A stretch of DNA of 64,000 nt from an uncultured Bacteroidales bacterium (GCA_949291555.1 CASEWE010000001.1:1-64000), one strand, 5' to 3'. Positions 6,421 through 14,956 are shown, counted from the first letter of the stretch. The notes: generated from the letters alone by a model not told the origin. Translations and numbers: made by a program.

Positions 6421-8985
6421 CTACAGTTTGACAATCTTAACGGTCCTGGCATACGGGCCTGTTCCGGAACAACTGGAACGCAAGCTCGAAGAAGCCCGCC
6501 AATGCAGCAAATAAAGGCCCTGCGGCAATATGTCCAGATCCAAGGCATTTTCTCCGGCCGACAACTTCCCTTGCAGGATTTTCCGGCCTTGGAGGCTCGA
6601 AATGGAAAAAAAGCCTTCCGCGGGAATATTCACCACGATGCGGGAACGGAACGGATTCGGGTAAACCGATGCACATCCCGGATCGTTTCCCGAAAAAGGC
6701 ATCCCATCTATCCCGGACGTTATTTCCCATTGCGTTCCCCCGAAATACTCCAAGCCTCCGCATTGGTTGCCGGCTATCAGCTCGGCAAACCCGTCGTCAT
6801 CCCAGTCGTAAAGCAAAGGGGCGGCATGCACGCCCACATCCAAGACTTTCATCGTTCCGGCGGTTTCTTGCGAAAAAGCACCGGTTTCCCGGCCGGCTTT
6901 CCCCATGAAACGGAAAGTGCCGTCCAAGTTCCCTTCTATGCTGTCGTAAAGGAAAATCTCCCCGTTCTCGCTTCCGCAAGCCAGGATTATCTTCCCCTCC
7001 CGGTCTTTGTGGAACGAGGGCCGGGAATACCCGAAGTTGGAGAAATTCCGGTCGATCACGTCCACGCCGCCCAAGCTGTCGGTCCTGCGCACGAAAACGG
7101 GAAGGCCGTCTTGCCCCGGCCCCGTGTTCTCGAAATAAACCAGACTTCCCTTGGTTTTCCGCCGGCTCCCTTCGAACCAGACATGCTGCTTCTCGCCCAC
7201 AATCAAGTCGAGCCGGCCGTCTTGGTTCAAATCGAAAAGCACGGGGGCGGAAAAGCCGCTCAAAGCCAAGTCCAAGTAACTGGAGTCAAGCAATACGGCC
7301 CGTTGCACTTCCGGACCTTGGAAAAAGCTTGTTTCCTGCACCGAGGCCGGATTCCGGCCCGATGCGATCCCCCAGCCCCGGCTTGCTTCTTGATCCGGAG
7401 CCGCTTCTTCAAGCCGGAACAACCACAACCGGCCGTCTTCCATGCCAAGCACCATTTCCTGCCTTCCATCGCCATCCAAGTCGGCAAAAGCCGGAAAAAG
7501 AGCCCGTTTGTCATATTTCGAAAGACCCAGGAAATCATCGGTCACCCATTCGAATACCGGTTCGCGCTCCGTTCCTGTGTTTCGATACAACATCAGGGAA
7601 GAACGCATGCGCGTGCACCAATTCCCGTAATCGTAATAGGCATCGACCCTTTGCCCGTAGTTTCCCGCCACCAAGTCCATACGCCCGTCCTGATCGTAAT
7701 CATAGGCAACCGGATAGGCCCCGGCCCCGGCATCGAGCATGCCGTCCTGCAAGAAATCCTTCTGCGCCAAGGCCGCGTACAAAGGCCCGCCGCCCGTTTC
7801 CCGGTAACGCCAAAGGCTGGCATACCCTTCAGCCACCAAGGGATTGGTCTCGTAGGGCGAATACACGTAACAAAGCGTGTCCCGATAGCGGATTTGCGAA
7901 AGGATGGGGAAGTTGTAGAGCCGCACGGGCTGGGTATAAGGGAAAAACGTATCGTAATCGATGATATGCGCATTCTGAGCGGTTCCCCCGTTGCGCAAGT
8001 AAAACAGGTCGGGGTAGCCCACATCGCCCAAGACAATGTCGAACAGCCCCGAAGAGGGATTTCGGAATGCGAACAAGGTGGAACCGGCATGCTTGGGCTG
8101 CGGAAGGCCCGCAGGCCGAGGCGCACCGGCGGGATGCGGCCTTGCCAAAGATGACAGCGTCCCCGAAGGCCGCGAGGTGCCGGCGGATTGCGGCCTTCCC
8201 TGAAACGGCAGCGCGGAAGAAGCATTGCGGCTGCTGCAGCTGTCCAGGAAAATCTCGTTCGATTCCTCGCTCTCCACGAAGCAGCCCCAGCTCCAGTCCT
8301 CCAAGCGCAAAAGGAAAGTGTCGGAACGGGAAAGCTCTTCTTGCGCGAAATTCCGGTAATACAACAGGAAATCGCCCGAAGAAGGAACCCAGAAATTCAG
8401 CACGTCCAAATCCCCGTCCCCATCGATATCTGCCAAGACGGGGTAATCTTCGTTGGTGCAATACAAAGGCGAAACCTGGCCGAACATTTCGGCGGCAAGC
8501 CCGTCTGTAACCTTCTGGAAACGCAACCGGTAAACCCCTTCCTGATCTTTTCCCGACAGATTCCTGTAAAGGGCAATGCCCGAAATGCCGTTGAACGTGA
8601 AAATGTCCTTGCGGCCGTCTTGGTCGAAATCGTGCGTCTGCACCCAGGAAAGGACGGACGGCAGGGCGTCTTCAGCCTGCGGCATCCATTCCCAGCGGGA
8701 AGAAAAGCACCGCAACCGCGCTCCGATACGGTCGAAAGCCAAATAATCATCCTGCCCGTCGCCATCCAAGTCGATAGCGGCGAAATGGCAGGCGTTCATG
8801 CCGCCGGCCCACGCATGAGGCAAAATGCGCGACCCCTGCTTCACGGCCGGTTTTTCCTGCAGACTCTCGAAACGGAAAACCTTTTCGGGATTTTGCGCTT
8901 GCGCGAACGGACAGGCAAGTGGAGCAACCAGCATGAAAGAAAGGGATCGAAAAAAGAAAAGGAGGCTTTTTCGGCCTCCTTTCAT
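6421..8985 (-). CDS. T9SS-exported FG-GAP/VCBS repeat protein
   Basis: About 854 residues. At least seven calcium-binding-like DxDxDG repeats are visible (IDLDGDGQDDYLAF, HDFDQDGRKDIFTF, ADIDGDGDLDVLNF, YDYDQDGRMDLVAGN, ADLDGDGRQEMVLGM, FDLNQDGRLDLIVGE, YDWDDDGFAELIAGN), the hallmark of FG-GAP beta-propellers. A Pro/Ala/Arg-rich insertion (about RPQSAGTSRPSG and RPHPAGAPRPAG) separates repeats three and four. The end is a type A T9SS sorting domain (VYPNPFRSRIVVNIP ... LPQGLYLLHW), so it is secreted or surface attached. The chosen ATG at 8985 gives a signal peptide ending CPFAQA; an ATG at 9006 adds seven residues, and longer readings run into tRNA-Thr. The first codons overlap the terminator hairpin of the upstream tRNA pair. 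Ligand unknown. Confidence 0.8.
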   Translation of the reverse strand: MKGGRKSLLFFFRSLSFMLVAPLACPFAQAQNPEKVFRFESLQEKPAVKQGSRILPHAWAGGMNACHFAAIDLDGDGQDDYLAFDRIGARLRCFSSRWEWMPQAEDALPSVLSWVQTHDFDQDGRKDIFTFNGISGIALYRNLSGKDQEGVYRLRFQKVTDGLAAEMFGQVSPLYCTNEDYPVLADIDGDGDLDVLNFWVPSSGDFLLYYRNFAQEELSRSDTFLLRLEDWSWGCFVESEESNEIFLDSCSSRNASSALPFQGRPQSAGTSRPSGTLSSLARPHPAGAPRPAGLPQPKHAGSTLFAFRNPSSGLFDIVLGDVGYPDLFYLRNGGTAQNAHIIDYDTFFPYTQPVRLYNFPILSQIRYRDTLCYVYSPYETNPLVAEGYASLWRYRETGGGPLYAALAQKDFLQDGMLDAGAGAYPVAYDYDQDGRMDLVAGNYGQRVDAYYDYGNWCTRMRSSLMLYRNTGTEREPVFEWVTDDFLGLSKYDKRALFPAFADLDGDGRQEMVLGMEDGRLWLFRLEEAAPDQEASRGWGIASGRNPASVQETSFFQGPEVQRAVLLDSSYLDLALSGFSAPVLFDLNQDGRLDLIVGEKQHVWFEGSRRKTKGSLVYFENTGPGQDGLPVFVRRTDSLGGVDVIDRNFSNFGYSRPSFHKDREGKIILACGSENGEIFLYDSIEGNLDGTFRFMGKAGRETGAFSQETAGTMKVLDVGVHAAPLLYDWDDDGFAELIAGNQCGGLEYFGGTQWEITSGIDGMPFSGNDPGCASVYPNPFRSRIVVNIPAEGFFSISSLQGRKILQGKLSAGENALDLDILPQGLYLLHWRASSSLRSSCSGTGPYARTVKIVKL
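8950..8982 (-). terminator. Intrinsic terminator of the tRNA pair, inside the next gene's start
   Basis: On the minus strand AAAGGAGGC, a CGAAAAA loop and GCCTCCTTT form a 9-bp stem followed by TTTTCTTTTTT. It lies about 50 bases after tRNA-Thr and also encodes residues 2-13 of the FG-GAP protein if that starts at 8985. Confidence 0.8.
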
Positions 8986-9030
8986 GGATTTGTTCCAACA
9001 AATCATGGGGTTTCTTTTCTTGAAGAAGAG

Positions 9031-9102
9031 AGCCTCGCAAGAGATTTGAACTCTCGACCTGCTCATTACGAGTGAGCTGCTCTACCGCTGAGCTAACGAG
9101 GC
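9031..9102 (-). tRNA. tRNA-Thr (anticodon CGT)
   Basis: The minus strand folds as a complete cloverleaf: acceptor GCCTCGT pairing with GCGAGGC, D-arm AGCTCAGCGGTAGAGC, anticodon stem GCTCA/TGAGC around the loop CTCGTAA (anticodon CGT, reads ACG), and T-arm GAGAGTTCAAATCTC. The discriminator base is T and CCA is not encoded. It is the second gene of a tRNA-Pro/tRNA-Thr pair with five bases between them. Confidence 0.95.
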
Positions 9103-9107
9103 TTGTT

Positions 9108-9183
9108 TGGTCGGGATGACAAGATTCGAACTTGCGACCTCAACGTCCCGAACGTTGCACGCTACCAACTGCGCTACATCCCG
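9108..9183 (-). tRNA. tRNA-Pro (anticodon CGG)
   Basis: The minus strand folds as a cloverleaf: acceptor CGGGATG with CATCCCG, D-arm with CGCAGTTGGTAGCG, anticodon stem CAACG/CGTTG around TTCGGGA (anticodon CGG, reads CCG), and T-arm CAAGTTCGAATCTTG. Discriminator A is followed by an encoded CCA at 9110-9108, unlike the neighbouring tRNA-Thr. Confidence 0.95.
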
Positions 9184-9213
9184 AAAAACCTCCCGAACGT
9201 TTGTTCGGGGCGG

Positions 9214-9221
9214 CAAAGATA
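9214..9221 (-). promoter_or_regulatory. Promoter -7 box for the tRNA pair
   Basis: TATCTTTG on the minus strand, an exact match to the Bacteroidetes -7 consensus TAnnTTTG, 30 bases before tRNA-Pro. Upstream is a long A/T tract but no clean TTTG at -33. Confidence 0.6.
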
Positions 9222-9375
9222 GCACTTTTTTTTGAAAAAAAGGATTTCCGCCCCGAACAGCCATCATGAAATTTTCCAATCGTGGGCTTCCATCCGCCAA
9301 GGGCTTCCTATAATGAAAAACGCCAGCTTCGAGGGCATACCAGGCTTGCAGCCTGCTTTCCAAGGACACCCGGCT

Positions 9376-9425
9376 AATAAAAAAACGCCAAGGGCACCGG
9401 CGCGACGCCGGATGCCCTTGGCGTT
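9376..9425 (-). terminator. Terminator of the thiol/T9SS cassette
   Basis: A long hairpin with arms AAACGCCAAGGGCA-CCGGCG and CGCCGG-TGCCCTTGGCGTTT (one bulged base), followed on the minus strand by TTTTTTTATT. It is about 70 bases past the stop of the small T9SS protein gene. Confidence 0.85.
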
Positions 9426-9493
9426 TCCTGATGGAAAACATTTCCGCTCATCCTTTCCCGTCTTGCAGGAAAGAGGGCTTCAAGGCTTGTCGA

Positions 9494-10195
9494 TTACCGA
9501 ACCACGAGCTTGCGGGTCGCAACCGCCTTGCCGTTTTCTTCCACGCTGTAGAAGTAAACGCCCGAAGCCAAGCCTTCCAGATCCATGCTGGCTTCCGCCT
9601 TGCCATCGAGCGGCAGGACCTTGAGCGAGCGGCCGCTCATGTCGCGCAGGACAAGCTGGGAGCCGGATTTCACATTGCCCAAACGGAAGTTCACGATTTC
9701 CGAAGCCGGGTTGGGATAGGCCGAAACCTCTACCAGATCAAAGCCTTCGTTGGCGGCCGTACCTACCGTGAAAACAAGGGTGAAACTGAATTCCGCGCCG
9801 GAAATCACGTCCTTGAACGTCATCGGAGCCGTCCATGTCTGGCCTTCCGTCATTCCGAGGGGCTCCAGGTGGAAATCTTCCCCATCGTTATCCCCATAGG
9901 TATCGCCGGCAGCCAGATTCCTCGGCGGAATGGAATCGGTCGAAAAGCATTCTTCCCAGCAAAACGAAGCGAAAGCGCCGGAAGGAAGGCCGGAAAAATC
10001 CCCGAACGCCGTTACGGACATATCGGCCGATGTGGTATTCGTCAATTCAAACTGGGCTTTCGGAGCCATGCTTACTACGGAAACCGTTGCGCCTTCGGCC
10101 ACGTCCTGTCCATTGACCTTGACTTGCAATCCTTGAGCAAAAGCCACGCTTATTCCCGAACATGCCAGGAACAAGAAAGCAACAATCTTTTTCAT
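9494..10195 (-). CDS. Small T9SS sorting-domain protein with Cys pair
   Basis: 233 residues: signal peptide MKKIVAFLFLACSGISVAFA, a compact beta-sandwich-like domain (about 20-150) containing the cysteine pair CWEEC, then a type A T9SS sorting domain (VSAYPNPASEIVNFRL ... LASGVYFYSVEENGKA ... KLVVR). The ATG at 10195 is preferred because it starts the signal peptide; upstream in-frame codons give a Lys/Asn-rich extension. It is the last gene of a co-directional set with an Omp28 lipoprotein, a DUF6029 protein and TlpA, and is followed by a strong terminator. I recall similar small CW..C proteins beside Omp28 in other Bacteroidetes; the function is not known. Confidence 0.75.
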   Translation of the reverse strand: MKKIVAFLFLACSGISVAFAQGLQVKVNGQDVAEGATVSVVSMAPKAQFELTNTTSADMSVTAFGDFSGLPSGAFASFCWEECFSTDSIPPRNLAAGDTYGDNDGEDFHLEPLGMTEGQTWTAPMTFKDVISGAEFSFTLVFTVGTAANEGFDLVEVSAYPNPASEIVNFRLGNVKSGSQLVLRDMSGRSLKVLPLDGKAEASMDLEGLASGVYFYSVEENGKAVATRKLVVR

Positions 10196-10347
10196 CTTCT
10201 TATTCTTTGTTTTTAAATTCTCCTCTTGCGATTTTGATTTCATCCAATTTTTTCCCCTCGGCAAAACAAGCGAAGGGTTCTTTGCGAAACAGCACCCCGT
10301 TTTGCTTCGATGCTGTCTCCTTCAACTGCCGGTTCGAACGAAGAAAG

Positions 10348-11187
10348 CTACTCCAGATGAACCTGCGCTGCCTGTATCACTTCCCTGCTGTCGGCATTGA
10401 CCAAAGCCACGACCACCGAAAGATGATCGGGCTTCCATGCCGGATTCACCGCCACATTGTAAGATGCCGACAAAGAAGTGCCCCTGTCGGGAGCCTCGCC
10501 CAGGACCCGGTCTCCCCAAGTGCTACCCGCCACCTGGCGAAGCACATGGTTCAAGACATAACCTTCTATTTCCGGCGTAGGGCCAAACTCGGGCTTGTTG
10601 TTCGACTGCGTTACCACGATGCTGTCTTCCAAAATCATGGCCAGCACGTTGATAACCCCGCTTTCCTTGTAATCTTCAATGAATTCTCCCGATACATTGA
10701 TAGAAAGTTCCGTTTCGTCCGCATTCAATCCTGCCGAAACGCTCAAAGTGGCATACGTGATTTCATTGCTGATGATTTCCGCCACAGCTCCGCCCCAATC
10801 GGAAAACCCGTAAACCACCGGCTTCCGGTTCACCAGACCCGAAGGCAGACTTGTCATCTGGAAACCATCGTAATACGCCTTGGCTTCGCTCGTACGCAAA
10901 TCCGGTTCTCCCGTGTGCGGGAAAGTCAATCCCACATCGGCGGGGTGCATCCCTACCACGATCAGATTGGCCCCGTAAAATTCCTGCAAACGTTCTATTT
11001 CCGCCGTTGCTTGCGGGCAGTTCGCGCACCTTACGCCCGTGTAGTCCTCCAACAACACATAGCGGTCGCTCGAAATGCTGCCCGTATAGGGTTCCTTGTA
11101 CTTATCGTCCTCTATCGTGTCGCAAGCGGCAAACAGCAGGCCCAAGCCCGCTAAAACCAAAGCCCCGGCATATCGTAAAACCTTCAT
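10348..11187 (-). CDS. Omp28-related outer-membrane lipoprotein
   Basis: 279 residues. A lipoprotein signal ends with the lipobox LLFAAC (Cys at about 22). The domain from about 44 to 140 is thioredoxin-like: LLEDYTGVRCANCPQA gives a CxxC (CANC), then IVVGMHPADVG and LPSGLVNRK, the last corresponding to the cis-Pro loop. The rest is a beta-rich C-terminal domain typical of Omp28 (first described as a Porphyromonas outer-membrane antigen). The CxxC suggests a redox role at the cell surface or the periplasmic face, which is an inference. It lies 18 bases after the DUF6029 gene and 152 before the small T9SS gene. Confidence 0.85.
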   Translation of the reverse strand: MKVLRYAGALVLAGLGLLFAACDTIEDDKYKEPYTGSISSDRYVLLEDYTGVRCANCPQATAEIERLQEFYGANLIVVGMHPADVGLTFPHTGEPDLRTSEAKAYYDGFQMTSLPSGLVNRKPVVYGFSDWGGAVAEIISNEITYATLSVSAGLNADETELSINVSGEFIEDYKESGVINVLAMILEDSIVVTQSNNKPEFGPTPEIEGYVLNHVLRQVAGSTWGDRVLGEAPDRGTSLSASYNVAVNPAWKPDHLSVVVALVNADSREVIQAAQVHLE

Positions 11188-11205
11188 GATTCCTACCTCC
11201 CTTTG

Positions 11206-12921
11206 TTAGAATGAAGAACTCAACGTCAACATGACCCCGTTCGAAGCCGGCACTTCGCGGCAGACTCCGCCCGAACACAGGATACCCTGACGTATTTTCC
11301 CGTAAGACAAGGAAATACGGGTAGCGTCATGAATGTATCCGGCCGACACGTAATAGTAGTGGAAGCGGCGAGCCTTGTCGTCGTTCCCCAAGTTCCACTG
11401 GTCGGATACCGACACGAACCACGAGGGCGCAAACGTGTATTCGAGCGTCCCCATCAGCCAGTCTTGATCGATCTGCTTGGTATGCAGGTACTGCAATTCC
11501 AAGCGCAAGGCATGCTTCTTGAGGAACATGTAGGTGAAATCCCCCACGGCGATATGGGCGAACGCCCGCGGTTCCCCGTGCCCTTCCACCACTTCCTGGT
11601 TGTAGAGCTCGAACATGTACATCAAGGTCATCTTGAAGTTCTTGTTGAACTTGCGGGCAATCTCCAGATTGGCATCGATGAAATAGATGTTGTCGGCATC
11701 CATGTGGAAAGGCTTCACGTCATATCCCCAAGACCCTTGCGCCGGGGTAAGCCCGCCGGCTTCGGCACTGGTGATATTGGTGCGTTCGGGCGCGAAAGCC
11801 ACCGAGGCGTTCAACTTCAAATCGGTTCCGTAGCGCCCCCCTATGGCCGTTCCCCGCTTGATCTTGTACTGGATGTCGGCCTGGAAAGCCACCTCGCCTT
11901 GGGTCTGGCAAGCGTACGGGTACATGGAAGCCAGGCTATAGGTATGCTGGCGGGTCAAGGCCGGCATGTAATTGACAAGCCCGTAATTGCCCAGTTCGGT
12001 ACGGTCGGCCCGGAAACCCATGTTATCCACGCTCTTGGCCTGCAACAGGATGCCGAACCCCCGCATGGAGTACCCGGCATTGAGCAGGATAGCCTGGCCG
12101 GGACGGTAGATGTACCCGTTTTCGGCCGAGGGGTCGTTGGCCTTATAGACATATTCGCCCCCTACGGTGAAGCCGCCGCTTTCCACGTTCAAGCGGGCCG
12201 CGGCCGAACCCACGTTCTCGGGCAGGTTCAGCTGGTAAGGCTGCAAGCCGCTGCCGGTATTTTCAATCACTAACTTGGTCCCCGCTTCCTGGTACTTCGA
12301 CACGAAACTACCGCCCAAGGTGATCCGCGTCCCCCAATTCTGCATCGGCTTGATGAAGTCGTTGAAAGCCAAGTCCAAGTCCACACCGCGTATCAGGCCC
12401 ACGTGATCCCAGAAATGCCGCTGGGTCCCGATCAAACCCTTGATGGTGATACCCGGCGTAGGCGTGACAATGGCGCGTACCCCGCTGATGGCATTGTCGA
12501 TGCCGAGATTCCAATCCTGGTAGGCCCGCAGGATCATGCCCGACCCGAATTGCTCGTAGAACGAACCGGCGGTAATGTCGATGATGTCGCCGCTGAACCG
12601 GGCGAAGTAATAGGGCAGCCCCCATCCGTCCAAACGGGCATCGTAGCCCAGCATGGGCTTGAAATAACCTTCGAACCGGGCTCCCACGGAGAATTTCCCG
12701 TTGGTGTACTGCAAATAGGCGAAACTGTTGCTCCGCAGCCTTTCCGGCACCTCGGGCACCCCGATCAGGGAGTCTTTGAAGTACATCTGGGCATCGATCT
12801 GGATATTGCCGGAAAGCACGCCCCGGCCCATCGCTTCCTCGAATCCTCCTTGGGCGGAAACGCAAGAAAAAGCGCTCGCAGCCACGAGGAACGATACCGA
12901 AATTATCCTTTTCAAATTCAT
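11206..12921 (-). CDS. DUF6029 family outer-membrane protein
   Basis: 571 residues: signal peptide MNLKRIISVSFLVAASAFSCVSA, then GRGVLSGNIQIDAQMYFKDS and GARFEGYFKPMLGYDAR, a signature of the DUF6029 family, followed by many amphipathic strands with aromatic girdles to the end (LTLSSSF), consistent with a large beta-barrel. The ATG at 12921 starts the signal peptide; 16 more codons upstream are open but unlikely. It sits between TlpA and Omp28 and is probably cotranscribed with Omp28 (18-base gap). No substrate is known. It could be a porin-like channel or a structural partner of the Omp28 lipoprotein. Confidence 0.75.
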   Translation of the reverse strand: MNLKRIISVSFLVAASAFSCVSAQGGFEEAMGRGVLSGNIQIDAQMYFKDSLIGVPEVPERLRSNSFAYLQYTNGKFSVGARFEGYFKPMLGYDARLDGWGLPYYFARFSGDIIDITAGSFYEQFGSGMILRAYQDWNLGIDNAISGVRAIVTPTPGITIKGLIGTQRHFWDHVGLIRGVDLDLAFNDFIKPMQNWGTRITLGGSFVSKYQEAGTKLVIENTGSGLQPYQLNLPENVGSAAARLNVESGGFTVGGEYVYKANDPSAENGYIYRPGQAILLNAGYSMRGFGILLQAKSVDNMGFRADRTELGNYGLVNYMPALTRQHTYSLASMYPYACQTQGEVAFQADIQYKIKRGTAIGGRYGTDLKLNASVAFAPERTNITSAEAGGLTPAQGSWGYDVKPFHMDADNIYFIDANLEIARKFNKNFKMTLMYMFELYNQEVVEGHGEPRAFAHIAVGDFTYMFLKKHALRLELQYLHTKQIDQDWLMGTLEYTFAPSWFVSVSDQWNLGNDDKARRFHYYYVSAGYIHDATRISLSYGKIRQGILCSGGVCREVPASNGVMLTLSSSF

Positions 12922-13107
12922 TCGTCGATTGTCTTGCAGGAACCGGGACAAAGAGGGATCGCGCAACACCCTTCCCCGTCTTGCCTGTTGTTGAACATCC
13001 TATTCCTTACCTTCGGAGAGCTTGGCTCTTCGGGCCGGCTCCAGCTTCGAAACACTGTCCCGCCGCGCCTTCCGCTTCTTAGCCCCCCAAATGGCATTAT
13101 ATAACGT

Positions 13108-13614
13108 TCATTGACCTTCTATTTCCTCGCCCGCATTGAGCCGGCGCACTACTTCTATCAGCTCCTCTTCGCTCCCGTCGCTGTAGCCGTTATGCTGGAA
13201 AACCACATTGCCTTGCCCGTCGATAACGAACACGTGGGGAGGATTGGCCACGTTCATGGCCCGCTTGAAATCGCCGTTCACGTCCAACAGCACCTCGAAA
13301 TCCCAAGCCTGGGCGTTGGCCATGGTTTTCACGCGCGAAGAAGAACGGGAATCGTCTATGGAAACGGCATACATCTTCACGCCCGTTTCATCCACCCAGT
13401 CGAGGTATTTGTCGTTGATGGCCGACATTTCTTTCAGGCACGGCTTGCACCATGTAGCCCAGAAATTGATAATCATGGGCTTCCCGTCGTTTTCCAAATC
13501 GGCGGTATTGATCTGCTTCCCGCTCAAGTCCTGTACTTTGACCGAAGGTATTTGCTGGGCGAAAGCCAAACAAGACAAGCCCAACAAACATGTCAAAACG
13601 ATTATTTTTTTCAT
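13108..13614 (-). CDS. TlpA-like periplasmic thioredoxin
   Basis: 168 residues: signal peptide ending LAFA, then a TlpA/ResA-type thioredoxin fold. The active site is FWATWCKPCLKE, the insert with SIDDSRSS follows, and the cis-Pro is in NPPHVFVID. Such proteins reduce or oxidise disulfides outside the cytoplasm. It is the first gene of the set with DUF6029, Omp28 and the small T9SS protein, with 186 bases before DUF6029. A promoter box TAACTTTG lies 45 bases upstream of the ATG. The chosen ATG at 13614 begins the signal peptide. Confidence 0.88.
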   Translation of the reverse strand: MKKIIVLTCLLGLSCLAFAQQIPSVKVQDLSGKQINTADLENDGKPMIINFWATWCKPCLKEMSAINDKYLDWVDETGVKMYAVSIDDSRSSSRVKTMANAQAWDFEVLLDVNGDFKRAMNVANPPHVFVIDGQGNVVFQHNGYSDGSEEELIEVVRRLNAGEEIEGQ

Positions 13615-13658
13615 AATCTTGAAGATATGGTTAAGTGAATACTCCCTTTTTCGGGCTG

Positions 13659-13666
13659 CAAAGTTA
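13659..13666 (-). promoter_or_regulatory. Promoter of the tlpA cassette
   Basis: TAACTTTG (-7 box) on the minus strand with a TTG at 13687-13689 twenty bases further upstream (-33). The leader to the tlpA ATG would be about 40 bases. Confidence 0.65.
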
Positions 13667-13825
13667 CGAATTTTCTCCGGGCAACGCAACAGCGCGCTCC
13701 TCCTTGCCCTTCCGCGGTTGCACGGGAGCTTGCCGCGCCCGAACCGGCCCGCCGTCCGACCTGTCCAATCGCCGCATCGCCCCTTCCCCGCCTGGCCGGA
13801 ACCTCGCTTTCGCCGATGCCCTATG

Positions 13826-14956
13826 CTACCGCATATCGAAACCCCAGAACCGGGCCGGCCTTTCCACTTCGCCCAGGAGGAACTTTTCCTTGGGCTTCAA
13901 CCCGACGAACTTGAACGAGTCCATATCGTAACCGTACAGCCACGCCTGGGCTCCCGTATAACGTTGCTTGAGCACATTGCCCACATGGGTGCAGAAATCG
14001 TCGGCGGCCTCCCAGCGCTCCTCGCCAAAAAAAGGCAAACGGGCTATGATCACCGCGTCTTCCAACGGCAGGAATTCGTCTATCGAATCATTTTCCAGAA
14101 AATCGAACTGGCGGAAAACCATGCCCTGCTCCATGCCCACGCGCTCGAAAGCTTCTTTCATCCGTTCCGCCGAAAGCGGGGTTTCGCCCAACGCCCAAAT
14201 CCCGCCTTCGTTATCGCGCACGCCCGCCAAGGCTTCCTCTTTCACTTCTTTCCACAACCCCGGATCGTAATCGTTCCAATACTGGAAGGAATACCCTTTG
14301 CGGAAATACCCGGCCGGCATGCGGCGAACCTGCATGGCCGCCTCCATGGCCAGCAGCCCGTTCTTGCTGAAGGGAAGCAGCAGCTTCTTCCCCGGGGTCC
14401 ATCCGCTCAAACGCAACAAGCCTGCGGCCATGACCTCGTTGAACGAACTCGTATGCGGCTTGCGGTAACCCCGGTTATGCAGCGACAACCCGGAAGCATC
14501 GATGAAAAACTCGCAATGGTTCTTCCGCATGAACAATTCCAAGCGAATCGTGTAGTATTCGTTGTCGATATAGGGCCACTGGCTAAGAATCCGGCGGAAC
14601 CGGTCCACCACGGCGTCTTTTATCCGCTGGGCGGCAAAGCGGGAATGGGAGAAAACCGAATCCTTGCAGGAGACCGAAACGGTCATGGGGGAATCGACCG
14701 GGATGATCTTCTCCCACGCAAGCGCGTTTATTTCCTCGTAAAGATCGTCCTGCCGCTCTATGTCGAAACTTTTCAGCTTCTTCATGATGCGCAAAGCCGT
14801 CCTGCAAAGGTAATTGGCCTTGTACAGCACTTCCTGGCTGGCCTCGAACAATACCGCCCGCCCGCTTTCCTGCACATCCGTAGCCCCTATTTCTCTCAGT
14901 TCTTGGGCCAACACGGGCTCCAAGCCCTGCAAAGTCTTCGCAATGTAAGTTGCCAT
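13826..14956 (-). CDS. THUMP-domain RNA methyltransferase relative lacking catalytic motifs
   Basis: 376 residues with clear relationship to the YpsC/RlmL N2-guanine 23S rRNA methyltransferases: N-terminal TLQGLEPVLAQELREIGATD, LYKANYLCRTALRIM, THUMP region to about 165 (IRLELFMRKNHCEFFIDASG) and GLSLHNRGYRKPHTSSFNEVMAAGLLRLSGW. The expected SAM-binding DPMCGSGTLLIEAA is replaced by LPFSKNGLLAMEAA, and the expected NPPYG catalytic motif is replaced by ARLPFFGEERW. The family motifs that follow FRKGYSFQYW remain recognisable. The protein probably binds RNA but should not methylate. It has no frameshift and a full length for the fold, so it looks maintained. ATG at 14956 matches the family start. 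Confidence 0.8.
   Translation of the reverse strand: MATYIAKTLQGLEPVLAQELREIGATDVQESGRAVLFEASQEVLYKANYLCRTALRIMKKLKSFDIERQDDLYEEINALAWEKIIPVDSPMTVSVSCKDSVFSHSRFAAQRIKDAVVDRFRRILSQWPYIDNEYYTIRLELFMRKNHCEFFIDASGLSLHNRGYRKPHTSSFNEVMAAGLLRLSGWTPGKKLLLPFSKNGLLAMEAAMQVRRMPAGYFRKGYSFQYWNDYDPGLWKEVKEEALAGVRDNEGGIWALGETPLSAERMKEAFERVGMEQGMVFRQFDFLENDSIDEFLPLEDAVIIARLPFFGEERWEAADDFCTHVGNVLKQRYTGAQAWLYGYDMDSFKFVGLKPKEKFLLGEVERPARFWGFDMR

Larger units (their letters stand above)
9184..9493. other. Spacer between tRNA pair and T9SS protein gene
   Basis: 310 bases without a gene. It holds the tRNA promoter (near 9214-9221) and, at 9376-9425, the terminator of the upstream minus-strand gene. No further structure was seen. 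Confidence 0.6.

Noticed and set aside
9006..9066. Longer N-terminus of the FG-GAP protein
   Set aside because: A start at 9066 lies inside tRNA-Thr; the 9006 ATG remains possible but adds no signal-peptide quality.
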